This document shows positions 1-9,023 of a DNA stretch of 64,000 nt, one piece after another. The notes beneath the pieces are model-generated. The model saw only the letters and a program-made list of their open reading frames with translations, was not told where the DNA came from and searched no databases. Made by a program: the position numbers and the translations under genes. Within the stretch, counting starts at the first letter, position 1, and the number at the start of each line of letters is the position of its first letter. The stretch comes from Sporolactobacillus kofuensis (GTDB taxonomy: Bacteria > Bacillota > Bacilli > Bacillales > Sporolactobacillaceae), in NCBI RefSeq assembly GCF_024125425.1, contig NZ_JAMXWN010000002.1, positions 124,001 to 188,000 of the forward strand, written 5' to 3'.

Positions 1-178
1 AACCCGAACCCAATCGGTGAATAACCGAACCCAATTTGAGTGAACCCGAACCGAAGACCTGAAGTCGAACACAATCTAGGTGAAACCGAGCCTAATCTGA
101 GAGAACCCGAACCCAATTTGAGAGAAACCGAACCCAATTTGAGAGAACCCGAACCCAAGAAAATGAATTGAACCTACT
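1..178. repeat. 21-bp tandem repeat array 1
   Basis: Degenerate direct repeats whose core is CGAACC(C/T)AA, followed by about 12 variable purine-rich bases. The core's CG falls at positions 5, 26, 47, 66, 87, 108, 129, 150 and about 170, so the step is 21 bp except for one of 19 bp. The array reaches the window edge and may continue upstream. The same family recurs at 44678-44966. No gene is visible in it. It lies about 130 bases upstream of the hydantoinase-type gene pair. Function is unknown. The period equals two helical turns, so a protein-binding array is possible, but that is inference. Confidence 0.85.
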
Positions 179-310
179 AAACTAAAAATCAATCATTCTA
201 AGTAAGCATTAAGACTTTTGATCCAACAGTGAGCAGGTATCCAATCGCTTCAACTTTTTAATAATTGCAGATAATCAAAAAGACGAGTTGTGGATGGGGG
301 CTGAAGCTAT

Positions 311-2398
311 ATGAAACTTATTGGAGTAGACATTGGCGGTACGTTTACAGATGTGATCTATACGGATACGGATACCGGTGTTTCGCGCATTCATAAGACG
401 CCGACGACCACACAAGATCCCTCAATTGGTATGGTGAATGGGATTGCGGAGATTTGTACCCGCTATGGCATTGATCGGGAGAGTGTGGATCACGTGTTTC
501 ATGGAACGACAATTGCGACCAATGCCGCACTGGAACATAAAGGTGCGAAAACTGGTTTGATTACGACAAAGGGTTATCGGGATATTCTGCAGATTGGTCG
601 GCACCAGCGCCCGGAAAATTACTCGATTGCCCAGGAAATTCCGTGGCAGGACCGCACCATGGTTGAACGACGCTACCGTCAGACGGTTTCTGAACGGATC
701 GGCGTCCTTGATGGAAAAGCTTATGAAAAAGTTCCGCTTGATGAAGATGCGGTTGTTAAAATATTGGATGGCTTTAAGGCAGAAGGTGTGGAATCGGTCG
801 TTGTCGGCTTTCTTTTTTCCTATTTAGATCCTTCACATGAAGAACGTGTCAAAGCAATCATTCATGAAAAATTCCCCGAGTTTTATGTGACCACTTCAGC
901 GAACATTTCCCCGCAGTTTCGTGAATTTGAACGTTTTGCTACAGCGAGTATGAATGGTTTTGTTGGCCCTAAAATGAAGGGCTATATTGAAAGCTTGGAG
1001 ACGAGGCTTCGTGAAGCCGGTGTGGCCTGTGATCTCTTGATTATGACCTCAAACGGTGGGGTCGCTAATTCTGAGACAATTGCTGAAAAACCGGTAATGA
1101 CGCTTCTATCCGGTCCGGCGGCTGGAGTGCTTGGTGGGCAGTGGGCAGGAAAGTTATCGAATCATCAACGGCTAATCACGTTTGATGTTGGTGGAACCAG
1201 TGCGGATATTGGGATTGTGACGGAGCACGGATTTTCGGAATCATCGGCTGGTGATACCGAAATTGCCGGGTATCCCGTTCAGGTGCCGATGATTGATATC
1301 TATACCATTGGTGCAGGCGGCGGCAGTGTCGCCTATGTGGATGCTGGTGGTGCTTTCAGAGTAGGACCTGAAAGTGCCGGTTCCTATCCTGGGCCAGCAT
1401 GCTACGGACGCGGCGGCGAATTGCCAACGGTAACCGATGCGACATTGGTGCTTGGACGGCTTGATCCTGATCACTTCTTGGATGGTGAGATGGAAATCTA
1501 TCCGGAGAAAGCTGTGCAGGCCGTGCAAAAGTTGGCAGATGAACTAGGGCTGGGACTTTATGAAACAGCAGAGGGTATTCTGACGATTGTGAACAACAAT
1601 ATGGCCAATGCGATTCGTTCGCGAACGATTCAAAAGGGCTTTGATCCGCGTGCGTTCAGTCTGGCTGCGTTAGGAGGTGGCGGTCCGATGTGTTCAATTG
1701 AAGTTGCGGAAATTCTCGATATTCCTGAAGTTGTTATTCCTCCTTATCCGGGCATCACCTCGGCAACCGGACTGCTCACGACCGATCTGAAATACGACGC
1801 TGTACAAACGATTTTCATGTCCAGTGACAAAGTGGATCTGGATTATATCAATCAGCGCTTCACAAATCTTGAGGCTGATATAACGGCTCAATTGGAAGAA
1901 GCGGGCTTTGAATCTGAACAAATTTCGCTTCTGCGCTTCTTTGATTGCCGCTATGACGGGCAAGGCTATGAACTGCGGATTCCGGTTGAACCAGGGATTA
2001 TCGACGAACAAAACGTGATGGACATTTGGAATACATTTCACACCGTTCATAAACGGGAATACGGCCACTCATTCTTTAACAATCCGATCGAAATTGTGAA
2101 CATGCGTGTGACCGGTGTCGGTGAAATGCCGAAAATTGGTGATCCTGATTTTGCTGAGGGCAGTCATTCACTCGAAGAAGCACTCGTCACTGGCGCACCG
2201 GCATGGTTCCGATCCGATGGTGAATTGAAGACGTTCGATACACCACACTACATGAAAAGTAAATTACCGATCGGCGAGGAAATCGCTGGTCCATGTATTA
2301 TTCTTCAGAAGGATACAACATCAGTGATCCCTCCTGATTGTGTAGCAACCATGCTGGCGAACGGAAGCATCATCGTAAAAATAGGAGGCGAGGCGTAA
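311..2398 (+). CDS. Hydantoinase/oxoprolinase family protein, HyuA-type subunit
   Basis: Protein of 695 residues, the usual length for the HyuA/AcxA family. It has ATPase-fold phosphate loops: GVDIGGTFTD at the N-terminus and FDVGGTSADIG near residue 300, followed by a glycine-rich GAGGGS segment and SAGSYPGPACYGRGG. These fit the N-terminal oxoprolinase domain followed by the hydantoinase A domain. The family performs ATP-dependent opening of cyclic amides (N-methylhydantoin, 5-oxoproline) or carboxylation of ketones, and the substrate cannot be told from sequence. The start is ATG with GATGGGGG about 10 bases upstream. The stop overlaps the next gene's ATG by one base (TAATG), so the two are translationally coupled. 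The downstream permease and dipeptidase suggest a nitrogen or peptide scavenging role. Confidence 0.88.
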   Translation: MKLIGVDIGGTFTDVIYTDTDTGVSRIHKTPTTTQDPSIGMVNGIAEICTRYGIDRESVDHVFHGTTIATNAALEHKGAKTGLITTKGYRDILQIGRHQRPENYSIAQEIPWQDRTMVERRYRQTVSERIGVLDGKAYEKVPLDEDAVVKILDGFKAEGVESVVVGFLFSYLDPSHEERVKAIIHEKFPEFYVTTSANISPQFREFERFATASMNGFVGPKMKGYIESLETRLREAGVACDLLIMTSNGGVANSETIAEKPVMTLLSGPAAGVLGGQWAGKLSNHQRLITFDVGGTSADIGIVTEHGFSESSAGDTEIAGYPVQVPMIDIYTIGAGGGSVAYVDAGGAFRVGPESAGSYPGPACYGRGGELPTVTDATLVLGRLDPDHFLDGEMEIYPEKAVQAVQKLADELGLGLYETAEGILTIVNNNMANAIRSRTIQKGFDPRAFSLAALGGGGPMCSIEVAEILDIPEVVIPPYPGITSATGLLTTDLKYDAVQTIFMSSDKVDLDYINQRFTNLEADITAQLEEAGFESEQISLLRFFDCRYDGQGYELRIPVEPGIIDEQNVMDIWNTFHTVHKREYGHSFFNNPIEIVNMRVTGVGEMPKIGDPDFAEGSHSLEEALVTGAPAWFRSDGELKTFDTPHYMKSKLPIGEEIAGPCIILQKDTTSVIPPDCVATMLANGSIIVKIGGEA

Positions 2399-4167
2399 TG
2401 GTAGAGACAAAGAAAGGAATCGATCCGATTACTGCTCAAGTTCTAAGCGGTGCGCTGAAAAATATCGCGATTGAAATGGGCCATAAGCTTGCGCGTATGT
2501 CTTATTCGAGTATCATTCGTGAATCGAATGACTTCGGCTGTGCGTTGCTCGATGAAAATGGACAGCAGCTCTGTGAGTCGGTGAATAGCACTCCGCTGCA
2601 ATCTGGGCCTATTCCAGGCTATCTTCGTGGGATTCGAGAAATCATGGCGGAGCGCGGGTACGATTTTAAACCTGGCGATGTCATTCTACACAACTCGTCT
2701 TTTTACGGTGCGACACATCAACCGGACTGTGGCTTTTTCGTTCCGGTCTATTATAAAGGTGAATTGATTGGTTTTTCGTGTTCTACTGCGCATCAACTAG
2801 ATTTGGGGGCACTCTCGCCGGGATCGATCGGAATTATTGATGCGGTGGATTGTTTTGCGGAAGGACTTCAATTTAAAGCGATAAAGGTTTATGAAGAAGG
2901 CAAGCCTGTCGATATGGTGTGGCGGCTGATTCGCGATAATGTGCGTGCGACCGATATGGTCGTTGGCGATATGGAAGCACAAATCGCGACGTGTAACATA
3001 GGTGCGCAGCGGTATTTGGAGTTGGTCGAGAAATACGGTCTTGAAACCGTACGTGCGGCGCGTGACTACTTAATGGATTATTCCGAACGTATTTTGCGTC
3101 ATGAAATCTCGAAAATACCGGATGGTACCTATCATTCGGCTGGATATATTGATGGTTATTTGGATAGTCAGGATCCGAAACGAAAAGATTTGAAATTGAA
3201 TGTTAACCTTACTGTTAAGGGGGATGACATGATTGTTGATTTAACCGGAACTTCCGATCAAGTCGACGATCGGCCGATTAATATGCCTTTTCTGGGGACC
3301 ACGGATATGGCAGTCTATTTAACGATCCGGACTATTTTGCTTGATTCGAAGAAGTTTGGCTACATTCCTCAGAATGCCGGATTAATGAAACCGATCAAGA
3401 TTGTCGCTCCGGAGGGTACCTTGGTGAACCCCACTTATCCTGCGCCGACGATTTCACGATTTTGTCCTGGAAACGCACTTGCGGATACGATTATGCACGC
3501 ATTAGGTCAGGCGGTTCCTGATCAAATTTGTGCAGGGATTGGCAACCTGTATATGGTTGCTTACAGCGGGATGATCGATAAAAAATATTGGGTATACATG
3601 GACATTATGGCGGGCAGTTCCGGTGGTCGTTATGGAAAAGACGGGATGGACGCAATTGATGTCCTGTACGCAAATACACGAAATAATCCTATTGAAGATA
3701 TTGAGTCTCACCATCCGCTCAGTGTGACCAGATATGAGTTTCCCAATCATGCTGCGGCATCAGGCAAATACCGAGGCGGAGTCGGACCAATCCGCGCTAT
3801 TGAATTTACCAATGAGGGCGGTTTTTCGGTCGAAGGCGAAGGTCAAAAGTATGCACCTTGGGGCTTTGATGGTGGCTACGATGGCACCCCGAGCCAACTC
3901 ATTTTTACGGATCGTGAGGGTAAAGAAACGTCATTACCTTCGAAAGTTCCGTATAAGAAAACGCATGCTGGTGAAACATTGCGCATTGTGGGGCCATGCG
4001 GTGGTGGCTACGGCGATCCTTATGAACGTGATCCGGAAGCAGTGCTCGCTGATGTACGTGATGATTATCTTTCCGTTGAACGTGCGAAATCCGATTACGG
4101 TGTTGTCATTGCCGATGATCAAATCGTATGGGAAAAAACTGAACGATTGCGGAGTCTGCATGAATAA
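2398..4167 (+). CDS. Hydantoinase B/oxoprolinase family protein, HyuB-type subunit
   Basis: Protein of 589 residues from the ATG that shares its A with the stop of the preceding gene. A ribosome site AGGAGG lies about 10 bases upstream. The frame is open further up, but those starts lack a site. It aligns by pattern with hydantoinase B/acetone carboxylase alpha subunits, with segments such as SSIIRESNDFGCALLDE, NSSFYGATHQPD and the C-terminal GGCGPCGGGYGDP-like glycine-rich tail (here VGPCGGGYGDPYERD). The family partners HyuA in an ATP-dependent cyclic amide hydrolase or ketone carboxylase. The substrate is not determinable. About 110 bases follow before the permease gene, with a hairpin between, so the pair could be a two-gene operon. 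Confidence 0.88.
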   Translation: MVETKKGIDPITAQVLSGALKNIAIEMGHKLARMSYSSIIRESNDFGCALLDENGQQLCESVNSTPLQSGPIPGYLRGIREIMAERGYDFKPGDVILHNSSFYGATHQPDCGFFVPVYYKGELIGFSCSTAHQLDLGALSPGSIGIIDAVDCFAEGLQFKAIKVYEEGKPVDMVWRLIRDNVRATDMVVGDMEAQIATCNIGAQRYLELVEKYGLETVRAARDYLMDYSERILRHEISKIPDGTYHSAGYIDGYLDSQDPKRKDLKLNVNLTVKGDDMIVDLTGTSDQVDDRPINMPFLGTTDMAVYLTIRTILLDSKKFGYIPQNAGLMKPIKIVAPEGTLVNPTYPAPTISRFCPGNALADTIMHALGQAVPDQICAGIGNLYMVAYSGMIDKKYWVYMDIMAGSSGGRYGKDGMDAIDVLYANTRNNPIEDIESHHPLSVTRYEFPNHAAASGKYRGGVGPIRAIEFTNEGGFSVEGEGQKYAPWGFDGGYDGTPSQLIFTDREGKETSLPSKVPYKKTHAGETLRIVGPCGGGYGDPYERDPEAVLADVRDDYLSVERAKSDYGVVIADDQIVWEKTERLRSLHE

Positions 4168-4210
4168 GAATGTGACTTTTATATGATGTATTGATGTGGG
4201 GGGCCTTTGG

Positions 4211-4255
4211 CAGTACGTTGTTTTGCAACACGTACTGTTGAAGATCCTCTTTTTC
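4211..4255 (+). terminator. Possible terminator hairpin after the hyuAB-like pair
   Basis: Inverted repeat CAGTACG-TTG / CAA-CACGTACTG with a short TTTTG loop. The T-rich stretch (CTCTTTTTC) begins about 13 bases beyond the stem, so termination efficiency is doubtful. Confidence 0.4.
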
Positions 4256-4306
4256 TATTTATTCTCCTGAGATTGTAAGATAATGAGCGTAGAGGAGGGG
4301 GCGTTA

Positions 4307-5248
4307 TTGGGTTTTTCAAGAACATTTCTAGCCTATCTTTCAGCGATATTATTTTCAGTGATTATTGGTCTTTCGTTCATGTTTGTTAAACTGAGTATTA
4401 CTTATGCGGATCCGCTCGATGTTCTTGCCGATCGATTTTCGATCGCCTTCGTGTTCGCGATGGTTGTTCTTGTGGTTCGGCGAATAAAGTTAACGCTTCA
4501 TTGGCGAGATATTGGGGTGCTCTTACCTCTTGCACTGCTTAATCCTTGTCTCTACTTTTTGACCCAAGCATTGGGACTTGTCTTTCTTCCAGCTTCGGAA
4601 GCAGGAATCATTCAAGCGATGCTACCTGTGTTCACACTCATTTTGGCTGCTCTTTTTCTTCGTGAGCGAACAAATGGCATGCAAAAAGCAGCGACAGCCG
4701 TATCTGTCCTTGGGGTTGTACTCATTTTCGTCATGAACGGTGTGCATTTTCAACGTGCGAAATGGATCGGGATGAGCGTACTGTTCATCAGTACATTCAC
4801 GTACGCAGGTTATAATGTGCGTGCACGAACCATGGCGCAAAAGTTTCGGATGGTGGACATGACTTATTTAATGATCTTTGGCGGCTTTCTTTCCTTTAAT
4901 GGACTTGCGATTGGAAATCATCTCATCCACGGCAACCTTTCTGATCTTTTTGTTCCGTTTACAGATCCGATCGCTCTTATTTCTATTTTATATCTAGGCA
5001 TCATGGCTTCATTTACGACCTTTTTTCTGTCCAATTTTGCTCTATCAGAATTAGAAGCTTCCAAATTTGGCGTATTCACGAATCTGACAACAATCATTTC
5101 GATTTTTTCCGGTGTACTTTTTCTGCATGAGCACTTATTCTACTATCACTATATTGGTGCGTTGATGGTGGTCCTCGGAGTGGTGGGTGTTAACAAATTT
5201 CATTTACGTGAAAACACGCATCCTATGATCGAAAAGAAAAATGAGTAG
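4307..5248 (+). CDS. DMT superfamily (EamA-type) transporter
   Basis: Integral membrane protein of about 313 residues with some ten hydrophobic segments arranged as two EamA repeats (roughly residues 8-145 and 150-300). The first repeat ends in LFLRERTN and the second in the typical VLFLHEHLFYYHYIGALMV, the conserved E at the end of TM4/TM9. Such proteins export or import small metabolites, and the substrate is unknown. I prefer the TTG at 4307 because AGAGGAGGGGG sits directly upstream of it (4291-4301). An in-frame ATG at 4283 has no ribosome site and would place that site inside the coding region. Lies between the hydantoinase pair and a dipeptidase, so it may carry a related amino-acid product. 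Confidence 0.85.
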   Translation: MGFSRTFLAYLSAILFSVIIGLSFMFVKLSITYADPLDVLADRFSIAFVFAMVVLVVRRIKLTLHWRDIGVLLPLALLNPCLYFLTQALGLVFLPASEAGIIQAMLPVFTLILAALFLRERTNGMQKAATAVSVLGVVLIFVMNGVHFQRAKWIGMSVLFISTFTYAGYNVRARTMAQKFRMVDMTYLMIFGGFLSFNGLAIGNHLIHGNLSDLFVPFTDPIALISILYLGIMASFTTFFLSNFALSELEASKFGVFTNLTTIISIFSGVLFLHEHLFYYHYIGALMVVLGVVGVNKFHLRENTHPMIEKKNE

Positions 5249-5322
5249 ATTATTTCTCTGCTCGAATGGCTGAGCAGTGCTAAAATAGATCTATACGATG
5301 ACACAAATAAAGGGATGGCATA

Positions 5323-6750
5323 ATGCAACTAAAGAATTCACACAAAGCCTGCACGACGGTGTTAGTCGGCAAAGGCGCAACCATTGATGGTTCAACGATG
5401 ATTGCTCGGAATGGGGACAGCTACGAGGTGCTTGTTCCGAAGAAAGTGACGGTGCATCCTCATCAGATGCTCGACAAAGATGAAGTGTATGTATCGCCAA
5501 ACAATCGCTTCACGATCACTTTGCCGAAGGAACGGTATCGCTATACGGCGATTCCGGACCGGGAGGATCGCTATGTCACGTTTGAAGACGCAGGAATTAA
5601 TGAAAAAAATGTCGGGATGAGCGCAACGGAAAGTATCTACGGTAACCCGCGCGTCTTGGGGTACGATCCGCTCGTTGAAAACGGTATTGCTGAAGATTGC
5701 ATGGTTACGGTTGTGCTTCCGTACATAAATTCGGCACGGGATGGTGTGCGTCGACTTGGTGAAATCGTTGAGACTTATGGCGCGGCAGAATCTAACGGTG
5801 TCTTGTTCTCGGATAAAGACGAAGTTTGGTATATGGAAATTGCGACCGGGCATCAATGGGTTGCGCAACGTATTCCCGATGATTCCTATGCAGTCGTTGC
5901 AAACCAGACAGCAATTCAAGAAATCGACCCAGATGATCAAGATAATTTTATGTTGGCTTCACATTTGATGGAATTTATCAATAAGTATCACTTGAATACC
6001 GGATTTGACACGATCAACTTCCGTTCTATTTTCGGGACACAGACAGTATTCGATCATCATTACAATACGCCGCGCGTCTGGTACGGACAGAAATACTTGA
6101 ATCCGGAATGCGAACAGGATCCGATGTCGAATGACCTGCCGTTTCTGCGCAAAGCGAATCGTAAAATTGGTGTGGAGGACATTGCCTATATTCTGGACTC
6201 CCACTATCAGGAGACTGTTTACGATCCGCTCGGTGGCGGGAGCGAAGCAGAGCGAACAATGTTCCGGGCAATTTCGCTGAACCGGACACAGGATTCGCAT
6301 ATTTTGCAGATCCGTCCGGATGTTCCAGATGCGCTGGCAGGTGTTCAATGGGTATCGCTAGCCGGTACCTTCAGTCCTTATGTTCCGTTCTATACGAACA
6401 TCACATCCGTACCGGAAGCCTATGAAGTCACGCCGCTTAAATTGGATCTTTCATCCGCTTATTGGCTTTATAAAACAATCCCTGTGATTGTCGAACCGCA
6501 TTATACGACGTTCTTGAAGCAGGTCCTCGATTATAAAGGCCATCTGCACAGCCAATTCTTAGGCAAGATTGCCCAGACTGATGAAGCAGCATTAAGTACA
6601 GATTCGGAAAAAATTGCTGAACTGTTAACAGAAGCGAGCAAACAGAATGCTGAATTGGCGCTTGAACAAACACGTGAATTACTTAAGAATTTAACGACAC
6701 AATCTATGTCTTTATCAAAACTGACATTTAACATGGATAAAAATCTATAA
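5323..6750 (+). CDS. C69 family dipeptidase (PepD/dipeptidase A type)
   Basis: 475 residues, the normal size for peptidase family C69, which hydrolyses dipeptides with an N-terminal nucleophile cysteine. The N-terminus HKACTTVLVGKGATIDGS carries the expected Cys (residue 10) followed by TT and a DGST(M/I)IARN motif. This is the Ntn-hydrolase signature after a short propeptide. Further family features are WYMEIATGHQWVAQRIPDD and PYINSARDG. The start is ATG with AAAGGGATGG just upstream. No signal peptide is seen, so it is cytosolic. It could process dipeptides brought in by the POT transporter encoded next, although a strong terminator separates the two genes. Confidence 0.9.
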   Translation: MQLKNSHKACTTVLVGKGATIDGSTMIARNGDSYEVLVPKKVTVHPHQMLDKDEVYVSPNNRFTITLPKERYRYTAIPDREDRYVTFEDAGINEKNVGMSATESIYGNPRVLGYDPLVENGIAEDCMVTVVLPYINSARDGVRRLGEIVETYGAAESNGVLFSDKDEVWYMEIATGHQWVAQRIPDDSYAVVANQTAIQEIDPDDQDNFMLASHLMEFINKYHLNTGFDTINFRSIFGTQTVFDHHYNTPRVWYGQKYLNPECEQDPMSNDLPFLRKANRKIGVEDIAYILDSHYQETVYDPLGGGSEAERTMFRAISLNRTQDSHILQIRPDVPDALAGVQWVSLAGTFSPYVPFYTNITSVPEAYEVTPLKLDLSSAYWLYKTIPVIVEPHYTTFLKQVLDYKGHLHSQFLGKIAQTDEAALSTDSEKIAELLTEASKQNAELALEQTRELLKNLTTQSMSLSKLTFNMDKNL

Positions 6751-6774
6751 GTTAGACTTATTGAAAGTATTAAA

Positions 6775-6822
6775 GAACCCGATCAGATGCGTGAAGCACG
6801 TAAATCTGATCGGGTTTTCTTT
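6775..6822 (+). terminator. Rho-independent terminator after the dipeptidase gene
   Basis: A 13-bp stem (AACCCGATCAGAT, 6776-6788, pairing with ATCTGATCGGGTT, 6804-6816) with a 15-base loop, followed by TTTTCTTT. Confidence 0.85.
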
Positions 6823-6877
6823 GCAAGTAAAGAAAGTAACTGTTTTTAAAGCAAGAGGTTATGAACCAAATGCGTCG

Positions 6878-6996
6878 GTGCGAGACTTCTGCGGGACCAT
6901 TCCAGATGATACGAGCCAAGTGAGACACCGCAGATTGCTGGTTGTTTGAGGAGGCTCACAGATCGCTCGCGGCTGTCCTAGCAGATGCGAGCAACC
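6878..6996. repeat. Dispersed Bacillaceae-type intergenic repeat, copy 1
   Basis: Non-coding element with landmarks GTGCGAGAC, CTGCGGGA, GTGAGACACCGCAG and GAGGAGGCTCAC, followed by GCTCGCGG and a short palindromic tail. The same landmarks occur in reverse orientation at 27964-28072, and head fragments occur at 32124-32141 and 55318-55360. It resembles the imperfect inverted, GAGGAGGCTC-containing repeats common between Bacillaceae genes. It fills most of the otherwise empty 6823-7207 gap. Confidence 0.6.
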
Positions 6997-7207
6997 GGAA
7001 CATTATCAAAACCTGGCATGGCTTAAGTACTTTTTATCTGGGAAACCTAGTGACTGTGCATCGTGCTCTGCTATTTCTTTCCTTTGATTATTGTTGGTGC
7101 ATTGTGTAAAATGGAACGTTGTTGTGTTCGATACATTAATTTCTCTTTTTCAGAAGAATGGATTCTCTTTTGAAAAATCACAATTAAGATAAGGAGTTTC
7201 AGACATC

Positions 7208-8701
7208 ATGAGCACCAATAGCGGGTTTGCAAAAGTCTCGAAACGATCATCACAAGGGACATTTTTGGGTCATCCTAAAGGGTTGTTTACACTGTTTTTT
7301 ACGGAGTTATGGGAGCGGTTTTCCTATTATGGAATGCGCGCGATTCTTCTCTATTATATGTATGATCAGATCCGGAACGGCGGATTAGGCTTATCGATGG
7401 GTGTTGCCGCATCCTTAATGAGTATCTATGGAGCACTCGTATTTATGTCGGGGATTGCAGGCGGCTGGATGGCCGATCGTATCTTCGGATTACGTCGAAC
7501 GATTCTCTTTGGCGGTGTGTTAATCATGCTTGGTCATATTGTTCTGTCGATTCCAGCAGGGGTACCTGCACTCTTTGTATCGATGGCATTAATTATCATA
7601 GGAACCGGTTTGCTGAAGCCAACAATTGCGACCACAGTCGGAACATTATATGCACCGGGTGATCTGCGCCGTGATTCAGGATTTAGTATTTATTATACAG
7701 GGATTAATTTGGGTGCGTTTCTGGCACCCTATGTGGTTGGAACGCTGGGCCAAAACTATAATTATCACTTAGGTTTCAGTTGTGCTGCAATTGGTATGGC
7801 CATTGGCTTGCTCATCTTTGTTATCAATAGCCGGAAAAATGAAAGATTGACAGGCGGCGGTCCAGTTAATCCTCTTAATGATCTTGAGAAAAAGAGAATG
7901 GGCATTTGGCTGATTGTCTTTGTTCTGGCTATTCTGACGCTGGTGATCCTGAGCATTGCACATTGGCTTACGGTGCCGCGCTTTGTCTCAGGCATTACGC
8001 TGCTTGGCATTATCCTACCGATTTGTTATTTTACGATGATGATCCGGAGTGCTAAGACAAAACCGGAGGAGCGACTGCGCGTCTATGCATATATTCCGCT
8101 CTTTATTGCATCCATTTTCTTCTGGATGATTCAAGAGCAAGGTGCCGTTATCTTAGCAACCTTTGCGGACACACGAACGGATTTGTCACTTGGGCACTTT
8201 ACGATTCCATCTTCTTGGATCCAATCGCTGAATCCGGTCTTTATTATCCTCTTTGCTCCAATTTTTTCTTACTTATGGATGAAGTTAGGAAAGAAGCAAC
8301 CATCAACTTCGAAAAAGTTTGCGATGGGCTTGTTCTTTGCTGCTGTCTCTTTCTTAATCATGGCGCTGCCTGGATTCTTGTTCGGCACATCGGTTAAGGT
8401 GAGCGTACTGTGGCTCGTTGTAAGTTTCTTGCTGGTCGTTTTTGGCGAATTGTGCCTGTCACCAATCGGGCTGTCCGTGACTACAAAACTTGCGCCTAAA
8501 GCGTTCGCTGCCCAAACGATGAGTTTGTGGCTGCTTTCCGATGCCACCGCACAGGCGATTAATGCGAAAGTTGTGCCGCTCTACAACAGCCATACAGAAG
8601 TCACGTATTTCACGGTGATGGGGAGTACTGTCCTGGTCATCAGTATGGTGTTATTTCTAACGGCGCCAATCTTTCAACAAATGATGAAGGATGTTGAATA
8701 A
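7208..8701 (+). CDS. POT/PTR2 family proton-dependent di/tripeptide transporter
   Basis: 497 residues with about 14 hydrophobic segments. The N-terminal signature FTELWERFSYYGMRAILLYY contains the ExxERFxYYG motif that couples protons to peptide uptake. GGWMADRIFG after TM2 and the FSIYYTGINLGAFLAP segment match the PTR2 signatures. The length equals typical DtpT proteins. It imports di- and tripeptides at the plasma membrane. The ATG start has AAGGAG about 10 bases upstream. It is monocistronic, with a terminator behind it. The neighbouring C69 dipeptidase gives a plausible functional partner. Confidence 0.92.
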   Translation: MSTNSGFAKVSKRSSQGTFLGHPKGLFTLFFTELWERFSYYGMRAILLYYMYDQIRNGGLGLSMGVAASLMSIYGALVFMSGIAGGWMADRIFGLRRTILFGGVLIMLGHIVLSIPAGVPALFVSMALIIIGTGLLKPTIATTVGTLYAPGDLRRDSGFSIYYTGINLGAFLAPYVVGTLGQNYNYHLGFSCAAIGMAIGLLIFVINSRKNERLTGGGPVNPLNDLEKKRMGIWLIVFVLAILTLVILSIAHWLTVPRFVSGITLLGIILPICYFTMMIRSAKTKPEERLRVYAYIPLFIASIFFWMIQEQGAVILATFADTRTDLSLGHFTIPSSWIQSLNPVFIILFAPIFSYLWMKLGKKQPSTSKKFAMGLFFAAVSFLIMALPGFLFGTSVKVSVLWLVVSFLLVVFGELCLSPIGLSVTTKLAPKAFAAQTMSLWLLSDATAQAINAKVVPLYNSHTEVTYFTVMGSTVLVISMVLFLTAPIFQQMMKDVE

Positions 8702-9023
8702 CGGTTCGTACTCATCGTTTCACGTGATTGCATCAAACGGATGATTCGCCTAATCTCCATGATTAGGCGGATTTTTTTATGCCATCACAGAAAGCGTTTG
8801 CTATGCGCAAGCAAAAATAATAGAGAACCGTGATCTCAGTTTGTTAGTAACTTTAAGCATCAAATCATTAATCATAGATAGACGCTTTCTATCCAATGTG
8901 AGAAAATTACAAGAGTATTATTTGTCGAAACAAACGGATTTACTGAACATGTGGTCGAACTGTTATTCTAGTATTTTCTGATTTACTTATTTTTGCCATT
9001 AGGAAGGAGATTAAGAGATACAT
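8702..9023. other. Intergenic region between the POT transporter and autolysin genes
   Basis: Apart from the terminator at 8747-8778 I see no gene or clear operator. The region is AT-rich and includes GTTATTCTAG and TTTCTGATTTAC stretches that could hold the autolysin promoter, but no convincing -35/-10 pair stands out. Confidence 0.4.
8747..8778 (+). terminator. Rho-independent terminator after the POT transporter gene
   Basis: A 9-bp stem CGCCTAATC / GATTAGGCG with a five-base loop TCCAT, followed by GGATTTTTTT. Confidence 0.9.

Noticed and set aside
1-178. CRISPR array
   Set aside because: Units are 21 bp and contiguous with no unique spacers of 30-40 bases, and no cas genes are present.
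6761-6949. Plus-strand open frame of 62 codons after the dipeptidase gene
   Set aside because: It runs through a strong terminator and into the dispersed repeat. Not a gene.
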